Origin: Negativicutes bacterium | GTDB lineage: Bacteria > Bacillota_C > Negativicutes > Sporomusales_B > JARLHX01 | Direction: 5' to 3' | Length of the DNA stretch: 12,318 bases | Assembly (NCBI GenBank): GCA_031292035.1 | Contig: JARLHX010000211.1 | Span: forward strand, 1 to 12,318 | Shown: positions 1-6,271 of the stretch, in pieces | How positions within the stretch are numbered: the stretch's first letter is position 1 | How the letters are laid out: every line of letters starts with the position of its first letter | Notes under the pieces: model-generated | What the model was told of the DNA's origin: nothing | Databases searched by the model: none | What the model saw: only the letters and a program-made list of their open reading frames with translations | Program-made: the position numbers and the translations under genes

Positions 1-130
1 CGTTGCCGAAACCCCCGACCTCCGCTCCAGAAAATGATCGCCACCGAGGGGCCCGTAGGCCCCTACGGTCAAGCTTGCCTTGCTTCAAGAAAATGCAAAA
101 GCGGGCCGCTTTTGGCGGCCTCGTGAATAA
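1..130. other. Unassigned left edge with two hairpins
   Basis: No reading frame on either strand gives a protein I recognise. Positions 47-64 form a perfect 7-bp hairpin (AGGGGCC, loop CGTA, GGCCCCT), and a second hairpin at 96-114 is listed separately. The missing N-terminal part of the downstream membrane protein would be expected here, but none of the three forward frames is hydrophobic. This argues that the sequence is foreign to that gene, through a deletion or rearrangement junction, rather than a simple frameshift. Confidence 0.5.
96..114. terminator. Symmetric terminator-like hairpin
   Basis: A perfect 7-bp stem, CAAAAGC / GCTTTTG, encloses the 5-nt loop GGGCC. The A-run on one side and T-run on the other fit a bidirectional intrinsic terminator. 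The T-run is only four bases and lies inside the stem, so this is tentative. It ends 34 nt before the truncated membrane-protein frame, so it may belong to a gene to the left of the window. Confidence 0.3.
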
Positions 131-148
131 GAGCGGCTAGCCCTGACT

Positions 149-874
149 TTGGTCGCTGGCTTCTTCAACGTCTTTCTGCCGGGAGGGATCGGCGGCGACG
201 GTGTGCGGCTATTGATGGCTGCGCAGACCTTGAATGGGCCGTTTTCCCGCGTGGCTGCGTCCGCAGCGGTGGACCGCATCCTTGGGCTGGAAGCGCTTCT
301 AATCGTCGCGGTACTATCTTGTCTGCGGCGCCTACCGACCTTGACCGCTTCTCCCATTCTGAACCATCTGGCCCAGTTCGTCGGGTTGGCGGCCGGCGGT
401 GGACTGGTGAGCTTTCTGGCCCTTTTGTACCTGGGGGATCAAACGCTTGTCGCGACTTTACTGGCACGTCTCGGACGGCTCGGCCGTCTGGGTCGCTTCC
501 TTGTCGGATTATGTGAGAGTTTTCCCCTTTACCGGCGACATCCGGTTATGTTGTGCGCCGCATTAGGGATGTCGCTGGCCGCCCATCTCTGTATGCTGAC
601 CGCGTTTACGTTGTTCGCTGCTCCCTCGGGCAGTAATCTTACAATGTGGGATTATGGGTTTGTCTTATCGATTACCCAGGCGGCCAGTTGTTTCGCGGTC
701 GTGCCGGGCGCCCTGGGGATAGCGGAAGCGTTATTCGGCTATCTAACAGCGTTATTGGCGCATGGAGAGACGCCCCTCGGCAGCCTATTCCTTGGCTTTC
801 GAGTGGTTATCGCTTTGGCGACGGCGCCGGGCGCTCTGGTGTGGGTAGGCAGCCCTTTCCGGCAGAGAAAATAG
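149..874 (+). CDS. YbhN/LPG-synthase-TM-type flippase-like membrane protein, N-terminus missing
   Basis: This is a polytopic inner-membrane protein of the lysylphosphatidylglycerol synthase transmembrane-like family (UPF0104/YbhN type). Members sit in lipid or polysaccharide loci and are proposed to move lipid-linked substrates. The family signature FFNVFLPGGIGGDGVR lies at residues 5-20, followed by the conserved AVDRILGL at about residues 40-47 and several hydrophobic helices. In full-length homologues that signature lies roughly 70-80 residues in, after two helices, so the start is lost. The frame opens only at 131, after a TAA at 128-130, and the first usable start is a TTG at 149 with no clear ribosome binding site. 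A cytoplasmic loop around residue 110 carries three consecutive LGR units, encoded by a 9-bp repeat near 466-495. The rest of the frame is intact. I think it is probably a 5'-truncated remnant, but a short functional protein cannot be excluded. Confidence 0.65.
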   Translation: MVAGFFNVFLPGGIGGDGVRLLMAAQTLNGPFSRVAASAAVDRILGLEALLIVAVLSCLRRLPTLTASPILNHLAQFVGLAAGGGLVSFLALLYLGDQTLVATLLARLGRLGRLGRFLVGLCESFPLYRRHPVMLCAALGMSLAAHLCMLTAFTLFAAPSGSNLTMWDYGFVLSITQAASCFAVVPGALGIAEALFGYLTALLAHGETPLGSLFLGFRVVIALATAPGALVWVGSPFRQRK

Positions 875-898
875 TGACAAAGCGACAGTGGCGAGACA

Positions 899-1022
899 AT
901 GGAAAAGAACCCCGTCGACTTGGTAAACATACGCCCCCGTGACATTATTTGACTCGTCGGGAGAAGGTGGATTATTTTCGGTGAATAGGATGGTTGCATC
1001 CATGGATATGATCCGTCACTGA
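899..1022 (+). pseudogene. Decayed gene scrap with one frameshift
   Basis: An ATG at 899 opens a frame reading MEKNPVDLVNIRPRDII, which stops at a TGA at 950-952. A shift of one base continues it from 951 as DSSGEGGLFSVNRMVASMDM, up to a TGA at 1020-1022. The joined product looks protein-like. A Gly-rich GEGGLFS followed by an amphipathic helix is reminiscent of the N-terminus of some fucosyltransferase-like glycan enzymes, but I cannot name the family with confidence. The scrap lies between the truncated flippase and the WbqC-like remnant, in what appears to be a graveyard of glycan genes. Confidence 0.3.
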
Positions 1023-1261
1023 TCAGCAGCATTCCGAACAGTGTCTCAGGTGGTGCGGAATACGTTTTCAGTTCTGCGGTGAAGGATTATATTGATAGGT
1101 GAAATTTCGATGACATGGGTATCAAGCTGACTTGGTTTAGCTATGCTGGCTACCCGGGTATCCGTAATTATGGGGGGATCACTCATGGGGGCAAGATCTT
1201 CGACCTTCTCTTCAACTGCGGGCGGAAGGCTCCCCGCCATATGAGGTGCATCGCTCCATGA
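989..1261 (+). pseudogene. WbqC-family protein remnant (C-terminal part, in-frame stop)
   Basis: One reading frame is open from 989 to the TGA at 1259-1261 except for a single TGA at 1100-1102. Before the stop it reads GGAEYVFSSAVKDYID; after it, MGIKLTWFSYAGYP, then IFDLLFNCGRKAPRHM. This order matches my recollection of the WbqC family C-terminus: a sugar-binding-like GxAxxYL...DYLD stretch, an aromatic Y-x-x-YP segment, and a terminal DLLFNxG motif. WbqC proteins are encoded in O-antigen and exopolysaccharide loci and their role is poorly defined. The N-terminal half (roughly 150 residues) is absent. The terminal TGA overlaps the ATG of the GT2 gene as ATGA, so the two genes were probably once translationally coupled. 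Confidence 0.5.
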
Positions 1262-2211
1262 AGCTATCAATTGTTGCTACACTTTACCAATCGGCACCTT
1301 ATATCAACGAGTTCCACGCACGTGCAACAGATGCAGCAAGAGAGTTGGTCGGTGACGACTATGAGATCGTCTTCGTCAATGATGGCTCTCCAGATATTAG
1401 CTTGGAAATAGCCGTTCAACTGACTAAGCATGATGCTCATGTCGTCGTAGTTGATCTTTCCAGGAATTTTGGTCATCACAAGGCAATGATGACCGGCCTC
1501 GCTCATGCGCTGGGTGAACGAGTGTTCTTGATCGATAGCGATCTTGAGGAGGAGCCGGAGTATCTGATTGGCTTCGCCAGTCAGATGGAGCGTGACGCGT
1601 GTGATGTTGTGTATGGGGTCCAAGAAAAACGCAAAGGAGAATGGTTCGAACGTTGGAGTGGGCGGTTGTTCTATCGTTTTTTTAAGGTTCTTACAGGTCT
1701 CGACCTGCCTGAAAATCTTATCACCGCACGCCTGATGACGCGTCGTTATGTAGATGCATTATTGCTTCATAAAGAAAGAGAACTTATGATTGCTGGCCTC
1801 TGGCTTATTACCGGATTTTCTCAGAGAGCCCAAACAGTCAAAAAACATAGTTCCAGTAAAACAACATATACATTTCAGAAAAAGATATATGCTCTAATCA
1901 ACTCGGTGACGTCGTTCAGTAATACTCCTCTGATTGGTATTTTTTATATTGGTGTATTAATATCTATAATTTCTTCTGTCTATGTATTTTACCTCGGAGT
2001 TCACTGGTTGTTTCTTCCAAAGTCCATAAGCGGCTGGACGTCTGTCATAGCTTCGATCTGGTTACTGGGGGGGATGGTCATTTCCTTCATCGGTGTTATC
2101 GGTATCTACCTTTCAAAGATATTCTCTGAAACCAAGCAGCGCCCCTACACGATCATCAAGAGTATTTATAAAGGACAGGTATATAATAACAGTAATGAGG
2201 GAAAGAAATAA
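1258..2211 (+). CDS. GT2 polyprenyl-phosphate glycosyltransferase (GtrB/ArnC-like)
   Basis: This is an inner-membrane-anchored family 2 glycosyltransferase of 317 residues. It probably moves a sugar from a nucleotide donor onto undecaprenyl phosphate on the cytoplasmic face. The GT-A fold starts with MKLSIVATLY. It has the donor-site ND-G at residues 41-43, the conserved LSRNFGHHKA at 67-76 and the metal-binding DSD at 93-95. Two membrane helices follow at about 224-250 and 261-287, giving the GtrB/DPM1/ArnC-like layout. I chose the ATG at 1258 over the GTG at 1246 because it overlaps the stop of the WbqC-like remnant (ATGA) and has GAGG at 1243-1246 in front. The 3' half is richer in A+T than the 5' half. 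The donor sugar cannot be told from the sequence. Confidence 0.88.
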   Translation: MKLSIVATLYQSAPYINEFHARATDAARELVGDDYEIVFVNDGSPDISLEIAVQLTKHDAHVVVVDLSRNFGHHKAMMTGLAHALGERVFLIDSDLEEEPEYLIGFASQMERDACDVVYGVQEKRKGEWFERWSGRLFYRFFKVLTGLDLPENLITARLMTRRYVDALLLHKERELMIAGLWLITGFSQRAQTVKKHSSSKTTYTFQKKIYALINSVTSFSNTPLIGIFYIGVLISIISSVYVFYLGVHWLFLPKSISGWTSVIASIWLLGGMVISFIGVIGIYLSKIFSETKQRPYTIIKSIYKGQVYNNSNEGKK

Positions 2212-2346
2212 AAAAATACTGTAGAGATGATGCGTATATTATACAACTTTATAGATTTTTTATGAATATATTAAATATTAATTTTTATATTTAAAAATAT
2301 ATTTGTCATGATGATGTTGTATCAATAAAATATGGATTTTCACATC

Positions 2347-2368
2347 ATAGATAGAGTGAAATATCTAT
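2347..2368. repeat. Inverted repeat in the AT-rich gap
   Basis: Perfect 7-bp arms ATAGATA (2347-2353) and TATCTAT (2362-2368) flank the 8-nt spacer GAGTGAAA. It lies about 45 bases upstream of the candidate -10 box, where an operator could sit. In sequence this AT-rich, repeats of this size also arise by chance. Confidence 0.3.
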
Positions 2369-2412
2369 TCATTATTCCGCATGACTAAACTTTTTATTTT
2401 AAATTGATTCAG

Positions 2413-2418
2413 TATAAT
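2413..2418 (+). promoter_or_regulatory. Candidate -10 box for the four-gene operon
   Basis: A perfect TATAAT stands here. The region 16-18 bases upstream (about 2389-2396) is T-rich, and no good match to a -35 TTGACA box is present, so an activator may be needed or the match may be chance in AT-rich DNA. If it is real, transcription would start near 2425 and leave an untranslated leader of about 225 bases that includes the inverted repeat at 2595-2611. Confidence 0.3.
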
Positions 2419-2594
2419 GAATTTACAGGATATTTTTGCCATTTCCGCCCAAATTTTCCCCATTATTGGGTGCAATATGATTTGGCAGCTTGTCCAGGTG
2501 TTTTCAAGTTATTTAAACGGTGTGAGGGTATGAGGCTGCTATTTTCCAGAGATATTTCTACGATATTTCAATAGTATACGCATCAAGTGAACGT

Positions 2595-2611
2595 TCCTAT
2601 TTGAAATAGGA
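2595..2611. repeat. 17-bp palindrome upstream of the operon
   Basis: TCCTATT and AATAGGA arms (7 bp, perfect) are separated by TGA. It ends 40 bases before the chosen start of the beta-propeller gene. It could be an operator, or a small leader hairpin if the transcript begins near 2425. No T-run follows, so it is not an intrinsic terminator. Confidence 0.35.
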
Positions 2612-2651
2612 TCTCTGTCTTCTCGTGGAAACAGAATGTAAGGTAACTATC

Positions 2652-3563
2652 ATGATCTGGCGAAAACTTGGAAACGTCTATTGTCCTGCCGAGGGCGAGC
2701 GTTATACGCATGCGATGTTTCCGGAAGTAGAGTGCATTGATGAGTGCGCAGGCAGGATTCGCGTATATTATACGCACCGGGACTCGAACAACTACGGCTT
2801 CCCGACATTTCTCGATGCGGAATTGATCGGCGATAAATTTACCATAATATATAATTACCATGAGCCCATAATGGGGAAGGGTGATATCGGAAATTTTGAC
2901 GATAGCGGAGCTAATATCACGTCGCTCATAAAAATAAATGGTAAACGTCGATTTTATTATTATGGATGGAATCTCGGCGTTACGGTTCCTTTCCGTAATG
3001 CGATTGGGGTTGCGGAAGCCAGTGGCGAGGAAGCTGATCTCAGTTTGACACGTCTTTTTCCCGGGCCGATACTTGATCGTGCGGCAAGATTTCCCGGACT
3101 TTGTGCCACTCCCTGTGTCATCCGCATGGGTGACGCTTATCGAATGTATTTTACCCAAGGTTCGCCGTGGATTATGACGGACGGCAAGCCCAATGTGGCT
3201 TGCCGTATTGCCTTTGCCGATTCCGAAGATGGCTTGGTGTGGCGCCGTTCAGACGAAGCCGCCGTCGATAATCTACCTACGGACCACGTGGTCACCACTC
3301 CGTTCGTAATGCTGGACGGCGGAGTTTTTAAAATGTGGTATTCCTATCGGGGCGCAAAGTATCGCATTGGATATGCGGAGTCGACCGATGGAAAGAGATT
3401 CCAACGAAAGGATTCGGATGTCGGCATCTCCGTTTCCGCGAGTGGATGGGACTCGGAAATGATTTGTTATCCCAAGGTTTTTAGGCTGAACGGAACATTA
3501 TACATGATTTACTGCGGAAATAACTATGCTCGCACGGGATTCGGGCTCGCGGTTCAGGAATAG
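2652..3563 (+). CDS. Five-bladed beta-propeller protein, GH43/GH32-like
   Basis: This 303-residue protein has the pattern of the arabinanase/levansucrase/invertase propeller superfamily: repeated strands of the type 'dg.yrmyyt' and 'a.S.DG..w.r'. Examples are RIRVYYTHRDS at 35-45, DAYRMYFTQGS at 161-171, CRIAFADSEDG at 184-194, FKMWYSYRG at 226-234, YRIGYAESTDG at 237-247 and LYMIYCGNNY at 283-292. A NFDDSGANITSLI segment at 81-93 resembles the conserved Asp-containing blade of these enzymes. No signal peptide is present, so it probably works in the cytoplasm, unlike secreted glycosidases of this fold. I chose the ATG at 2652 because AAGG lies 8 bases upstream; a GTG at 2625 is the alternative. 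Its stop overlaps the next start by one base (TAGTG). Substrate and activity are unknown: it could be a hydrolase, a phosphorylase or a non-catalytic sugar-binding protein. Confidence 0.7.
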   Translation: MIWRKLGNVYCPAEGERYTHAMFPEVECIDECAGRIRVYYTHRDSNNYGFPTFLDAELIGDKFTIIYNYHEPIMGKGDIGNFDDSGANITSLIKINGKRRFYYYGWNLGVTVPFRNAIGVAEASGEEADLSLTRLFPGPILDRAARFPGLCATPCVIRMGDAYRMYFTQGSPWIMTDGKPNVACRIAFADSEDGLVWRRSDEAAVDNLPTDHVVTTPFVMLDGGVFKMWYSYRGAKYRIGYAESTDGKRFQRKDSDVGISVSASGWDSEMICYPKVFRLNGTLYMIYCGNNYARTGFGLAVQE

Positions 3564-5290
3564 TGGCGGTGGAAATGGACCAATGTCAGGTGACTGTATC
3601 CGGATTTATCACTGGGGAACTCTTTAAATTAGGAGTTTTTTATGTGTTCGGTTATCAGGGCGCGAATATCAGTTACTTGATCGATGCCGTCTCGAACCAT
3701 CCAGGGCTTAACTACGTCCAGACGTACCATGAGCAGGGAGCTGCTTTTGCGGCAAACGGGTATGCTCAAGCGTCCCAAGTTCTCGGTGTCGCAATCGCAT
3801 CCAGCGGCCCTGGCGCGTTGAATCTGGTAACTGGTATAGCCAACGCTTATTGTGATTCAATTCCGACGTTGTTCATCTGCGGAGATCTCAGTCACCGTTA
3901 TCAAAAAAATACGCTCCCGTTACGTCAAGATGGTTTCCAAAGCACGGATATCGTGTCAATCGTACGCCCGATTACAAAATATGCGGAACTCGTCCGATCT
4001 CCCGACGACATACGCCGTTGCTTTGAACGCGCCATTTTCGAAGCCACTAATGGCCGTCGTGGGCCGGTCCTCCTCTCCATCCCTCATTGGATACAGCGTG
4101 CCGAAATCGCTCCAGCGACCCTGAAAGGCTTTGTCGCGGAACCGCCGGAAAGGGAACAGGATGCGGAGTCAATATCCTGGGAAGTCCTCGATTTCTTGTC
4201 GCGGAGCCGTCGGCCTTTGATCCTCCTGGGTGGTGGCTGCGCCAACCCGGAGACGATATCCACTCTGATGAGGTTCCTGGAACGTAATCCGCTGCCCGTG
4301 GTCGTCTCGCTTTGTGGTTTGAGTGTCATTTCTCATGATCATCCATCCTATATCGGCTTTATCGGCGATTATGGACACCGACACGCCAATCTTGCGCTTG
4401 CGGCGTCCGACTGTCTGATCGTTTTGGGTTCACGGATGGACGAGCGTCAGGTTGGCTTCTTGAAGGATTTTCGTGAAAATAAGACGATTGTTCATGTCGA
4501 CATCGACCCGTCCGAACTGCGTTGCCGTTCTGACCACTACCTTCCCGAAAAGGGGCGCGTTGATGATTTTTTGAATGGCCTCGCTCCCGTTTGCCTGGAT
4601 CAGGCTTCTCTGTCGGAATGGAAGAGTGATCTGCGGCAACTGAAGAAGAAATACCCGGTGTGCATGAGCAGCGACAAATTGTCGCCGGCCCCCTTCCTTT
4701 CGGAACTTTTTGGGCGGCTTGCCGCGAATGCTCAAGTTTATGTGGACGTCGGGTTACATCAGATGTGCACGGCACAGTCCGGGGTGTTGACGAATGGAAA
4801 GAAACTATATTTCTCAGGTGGACTAGGTTCGATGGGATATGCTTTGCCAGCGTCCATCGGCGGTCATCTGGCTGAGCCTGGTCGACAGACCCTTTGCATA
4901 GCTGGTGATGGAGGATTGATGATGAGTCTTCCGGAATTGCAAACCATCACCAGGGATCGGCTCGACGTGAAAATCATCGTCTTGAACAATCATTGCCTTG
5001 GTATGGTTCGCAATTATCAAATGGCTGCGCTGGGTGGCCGGACCGTTGGTACAGTCGATGGTTATCTCGCCGGTGATTTGAATAAAATTGCCCATGCTTT
5101 TGATCTGAAGTTTTTTCGGATCGAGAAACAAGGTGACGTGGAAATGATGGGCGAAATTCTTCGTAACGAAGGACCCGTTCTCGTGGAAGTCGTATTTCCT
5201 GACGATCTGATGCCCTCTCCCGCTTCGGTCAACTACCCTCTTCATGACGACGTTCTTTTCTTGCAGGGCTTGACGAACGAGGCCAAATAA
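3563..5290 (+). CDS. ThDP-dependent enzyme, acetolactate-synthase-like
   Basis: This 575-residue enzyme has the three-domain layout of the acetolactate synthase (IlvB) family. The N-terminal pyrimidine-binding domain carries the catalytic glutamate in YHEQGAA (Glu57), followed by ASSGPGALNLVTGIANAY. The central domain runs from about 205 to 340 and includes RMDERQVGF at 291-299 and VHVDIDP at 310-316. The C-terminal pyrophosphate-binding domain carries GDG at 448-450 and, 24 residues later, NN at 475-476. Both cofactor motifs look intact. Such enzymes decarboxylate a 2-keto acid and pass the acyl unit to an acceptor. Being in a glycan operon with no small IlvN subunit argues against branched-chain amino acid synthesis. 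Acylation of a keto sugar, as done by YerE in yersiniose synthesis, or another small-acid synthesis is more likely. The GTG at 3563 overlaps the upstream stop; an ATG at 3575 is a possible alternative. The next gene begins directly after its stop. Confidence 0.88.
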   Translation: MAVEMDQCQVTVSGFITGELFKLGVFYVFGYQGANISYLIDAVSNHPGLNYVQTYHEQGAAFAANGYAQASQVLGVAIASSGPGALNLVTGIANAYCDSIPTLFICGDLSHRYQKNTLPLRQDGFQSTDIVSIVRPITKYAELVRSPDDIRRCFERAIFEATNGRRGPVLLSIPHWIQRAEIAPATLKGFVAEPPEREQDAESISWEVLDFLSRSRRPLILLGGGCANPETISTLMRFLERNPLPVVVSLCGLSVISHDHPSYIGFIGDYGHRHANLALAASDCLIVLGSRMDERQVGFLKDFRENKTIVHVDIDPSELRCRSDHYLPEKGRVDDFLNGLAPVCLDQASLSEWKSDLRQLKKKYPVCMSSDKLSPAPFLSELFGRLAANAQVYVDVGLHQMCTAQSGVLTNGKKLYFSGGLGSMGYALPASIGGHLAEPGRQTLCIAGDGGLMMSLPELQTITRDRLDVKIIVLNNHCLGMVRNYQMAALGGRTVGTVDGYLAGDLNKIAHAFDLKFFRIEKQGDVEMMGEILRNEGPVLVEVVFPDDLMPSPASVNYPLHDDVLFLQGLTNEAK

Positions 5291-6271
5291 ATGGCTCGAT
5301 TGAATATTTTGGTTACCGGAGTCGGCGCGATCATCGGGTACGGTATCGTAAATTCTCTCAGGAGGACGGAGAGGAAGCTCAACATCGTCGGCATGGATAT
5401 CTACGAAGACGCTGTTGGCCGGCACTTCTGCGATCGTTTCGTTCAAGCGAAGCGCGCAGATTCTCCTGAGTATCTAGATTTTCTGTTTGATGTCATCAGG
5501 TGTCATCGTATCGATCTCGTCTTCTTCGGGACGGAGCAGGAACTGTACAAGGTATCCGATTCGCGTGACATGGTTTCCGAGTATGCCGATCGATTTGTGT
5601 TGAATAGTAGGAAGGTTGTCGATCTTTCAAAAGATAAATTAAAAACATATTTTTTCCTTTGTCGGCATGATATAAGAACTATTCCTACTCGTGTTGACGG
5701 GACATTCTCTGAGCTTGAGCAGGAGTTTGGCCTTCCATTTATTCTGAAGTTACGCCATTCCTACGCATCAAAAGGCGTTTTTCGAATTAACGACGAGCAG
5801 GACTTCAGTTATTGGAAAGAGAAGGCGGCTGGAGACTTCATGGCGCAAAAGCTCGTCGGAGACGACGATCATGAGTATACCGTCGCAATTTTTGGTCGAG
5901 GCGAGGAAAATGCCTTAGCACCTTTTATTCTGCGGCGAAAATTGAGTGGCGAGGGAGCGACTGTGAAAGCCGTCGTCGAGAATATCCCCGAGTTATGCAA
6001 AGCAATCGGCCAACTCGCCGATCTTTTGAGACCCGTCGGACCGACCAATTTTCAATTCAGACGACATCATGGTGAATATCTTCTTCTGGAGATTAATCCG
6101 CGTATATCATCCTCGACGTCGATTCGCGCGGCTTTCGGCTACAACGAGGCCGAGATGTGCATTCGTTATTATGTGGAAAGAGGCGAAATTTCACTACCGG
6201 CTCTCAGATCGGGGAACGCCGTTCGTTACATTTCTGACTGGATAAGCTATGAGGATAGCTCTCATCTCTGA
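5291..6271 (+). CDS. ATP-grasp ligase, CarB/PylC-like
   Basis: This 326-residue cytoplasmic ligase has an N-terminal Rossmann-like pre-ATP-grasp domain (NILVTGVGAIIGYGIVNSL, residues 5-23). An ATP-grasp domain follows: a helix starting at SKDKLKTYFFL (113-123), the ATP-binding lysine in PFILKLR (Lys153), and the metal-binding EINPR at 267-271 followed by the Ser/Thr-rich SSSTS. ATP-grasp enzymes activate a carboxylate as an acyl phosphate and join it to an amine, hydroxyl or thiol. The length and N-terminal motif resemble the many carbamoyl-phosphate-synthase-like ligases found in glycan and natural-product loci. The ATG follows the ThDP-enzyme stop with no gap, and GAGG lies about 8 bases upstream. 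Its 3' end overlaps the phosphoesterase gene by 23 bases. The carboxylate is unknown; a product of the preceding ThDP enzyme is an attractive but unproven candidate. Confidence 0.85.
   Translation: MARLNILVTGVGAIIGYGIVNSLRRTERKLNIVGMDIYEDAVGRHFCDRFVQAKRADSPEYLDFLFDVIRCHRIDLVFFGTEQELYKVSDSRDMVSEYADRFVLNSRKVVDLSKDKLKTYFFLCRHDIRTIPTRVDGTFSELEQEFGLPFILKLRHSYASKGVFRINDEQDFSYWKEKAAGDFMAQKLVGDDDHEYTVAIFGRGEENALAPFILRRKLSGEGATVKAVVENIPELCKAIGQLADLLRPVGPTNFQFRRHHGEYLLLEINPRISSSTSIRAAFGYNEAEMCIRYYVERGEISLPALRSGNAVRYISDWISYEDSSHL

Larger units (their letters stand above)
2212..2651. other. Very AT-rich intergenic gap
   Basis: The 440 bases between the GT2 stop and the beta-propeller gene hold no recognisable coding sequence. 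The first half is extreme: lines 2221-2280 and 2281-2340 contain only about 18% and 15% G+C, against 60-70% at the ends of the window. The second half rises toward normal values. It contains a TATAAT box, two inverted repeats (listed separately) and the ribosome binding site of the next gene. It is the probable control region of the four-gene operon and may also be a recombination junction. No clear intrinsic terminator for the GT2 gene is visible. Confidence 0.7.

Noticed and set aside
2232..2773. A 13-base direct repeat, GCGTATATTATAC, at 2232-2244 and 2761-2773.
   Set aside because: About one exact 13-base match is expected by chance in a window of this size, more in AT-rich DNA. The second copy is ordinary coding sequence (RVYYT) of the beta-propeller gene, and nothing else at the two sites matches.
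2761..2775. A perfect 15-base palindrome, GCGTATA-T-TATACGC.
   Set aside because: It lies wholly inside the beta-propeller coding sequence, where the amino acids RVYYT fit the protein's strand pattern. Its one-base loop is too small for a hairpin.
4359..5446. Long minus-strand open frames opposite the ThDP-enzyme gene.
   Set aside because: They are antisense shadows of a gene with clear cofactor motifs. Their translations show no family features.
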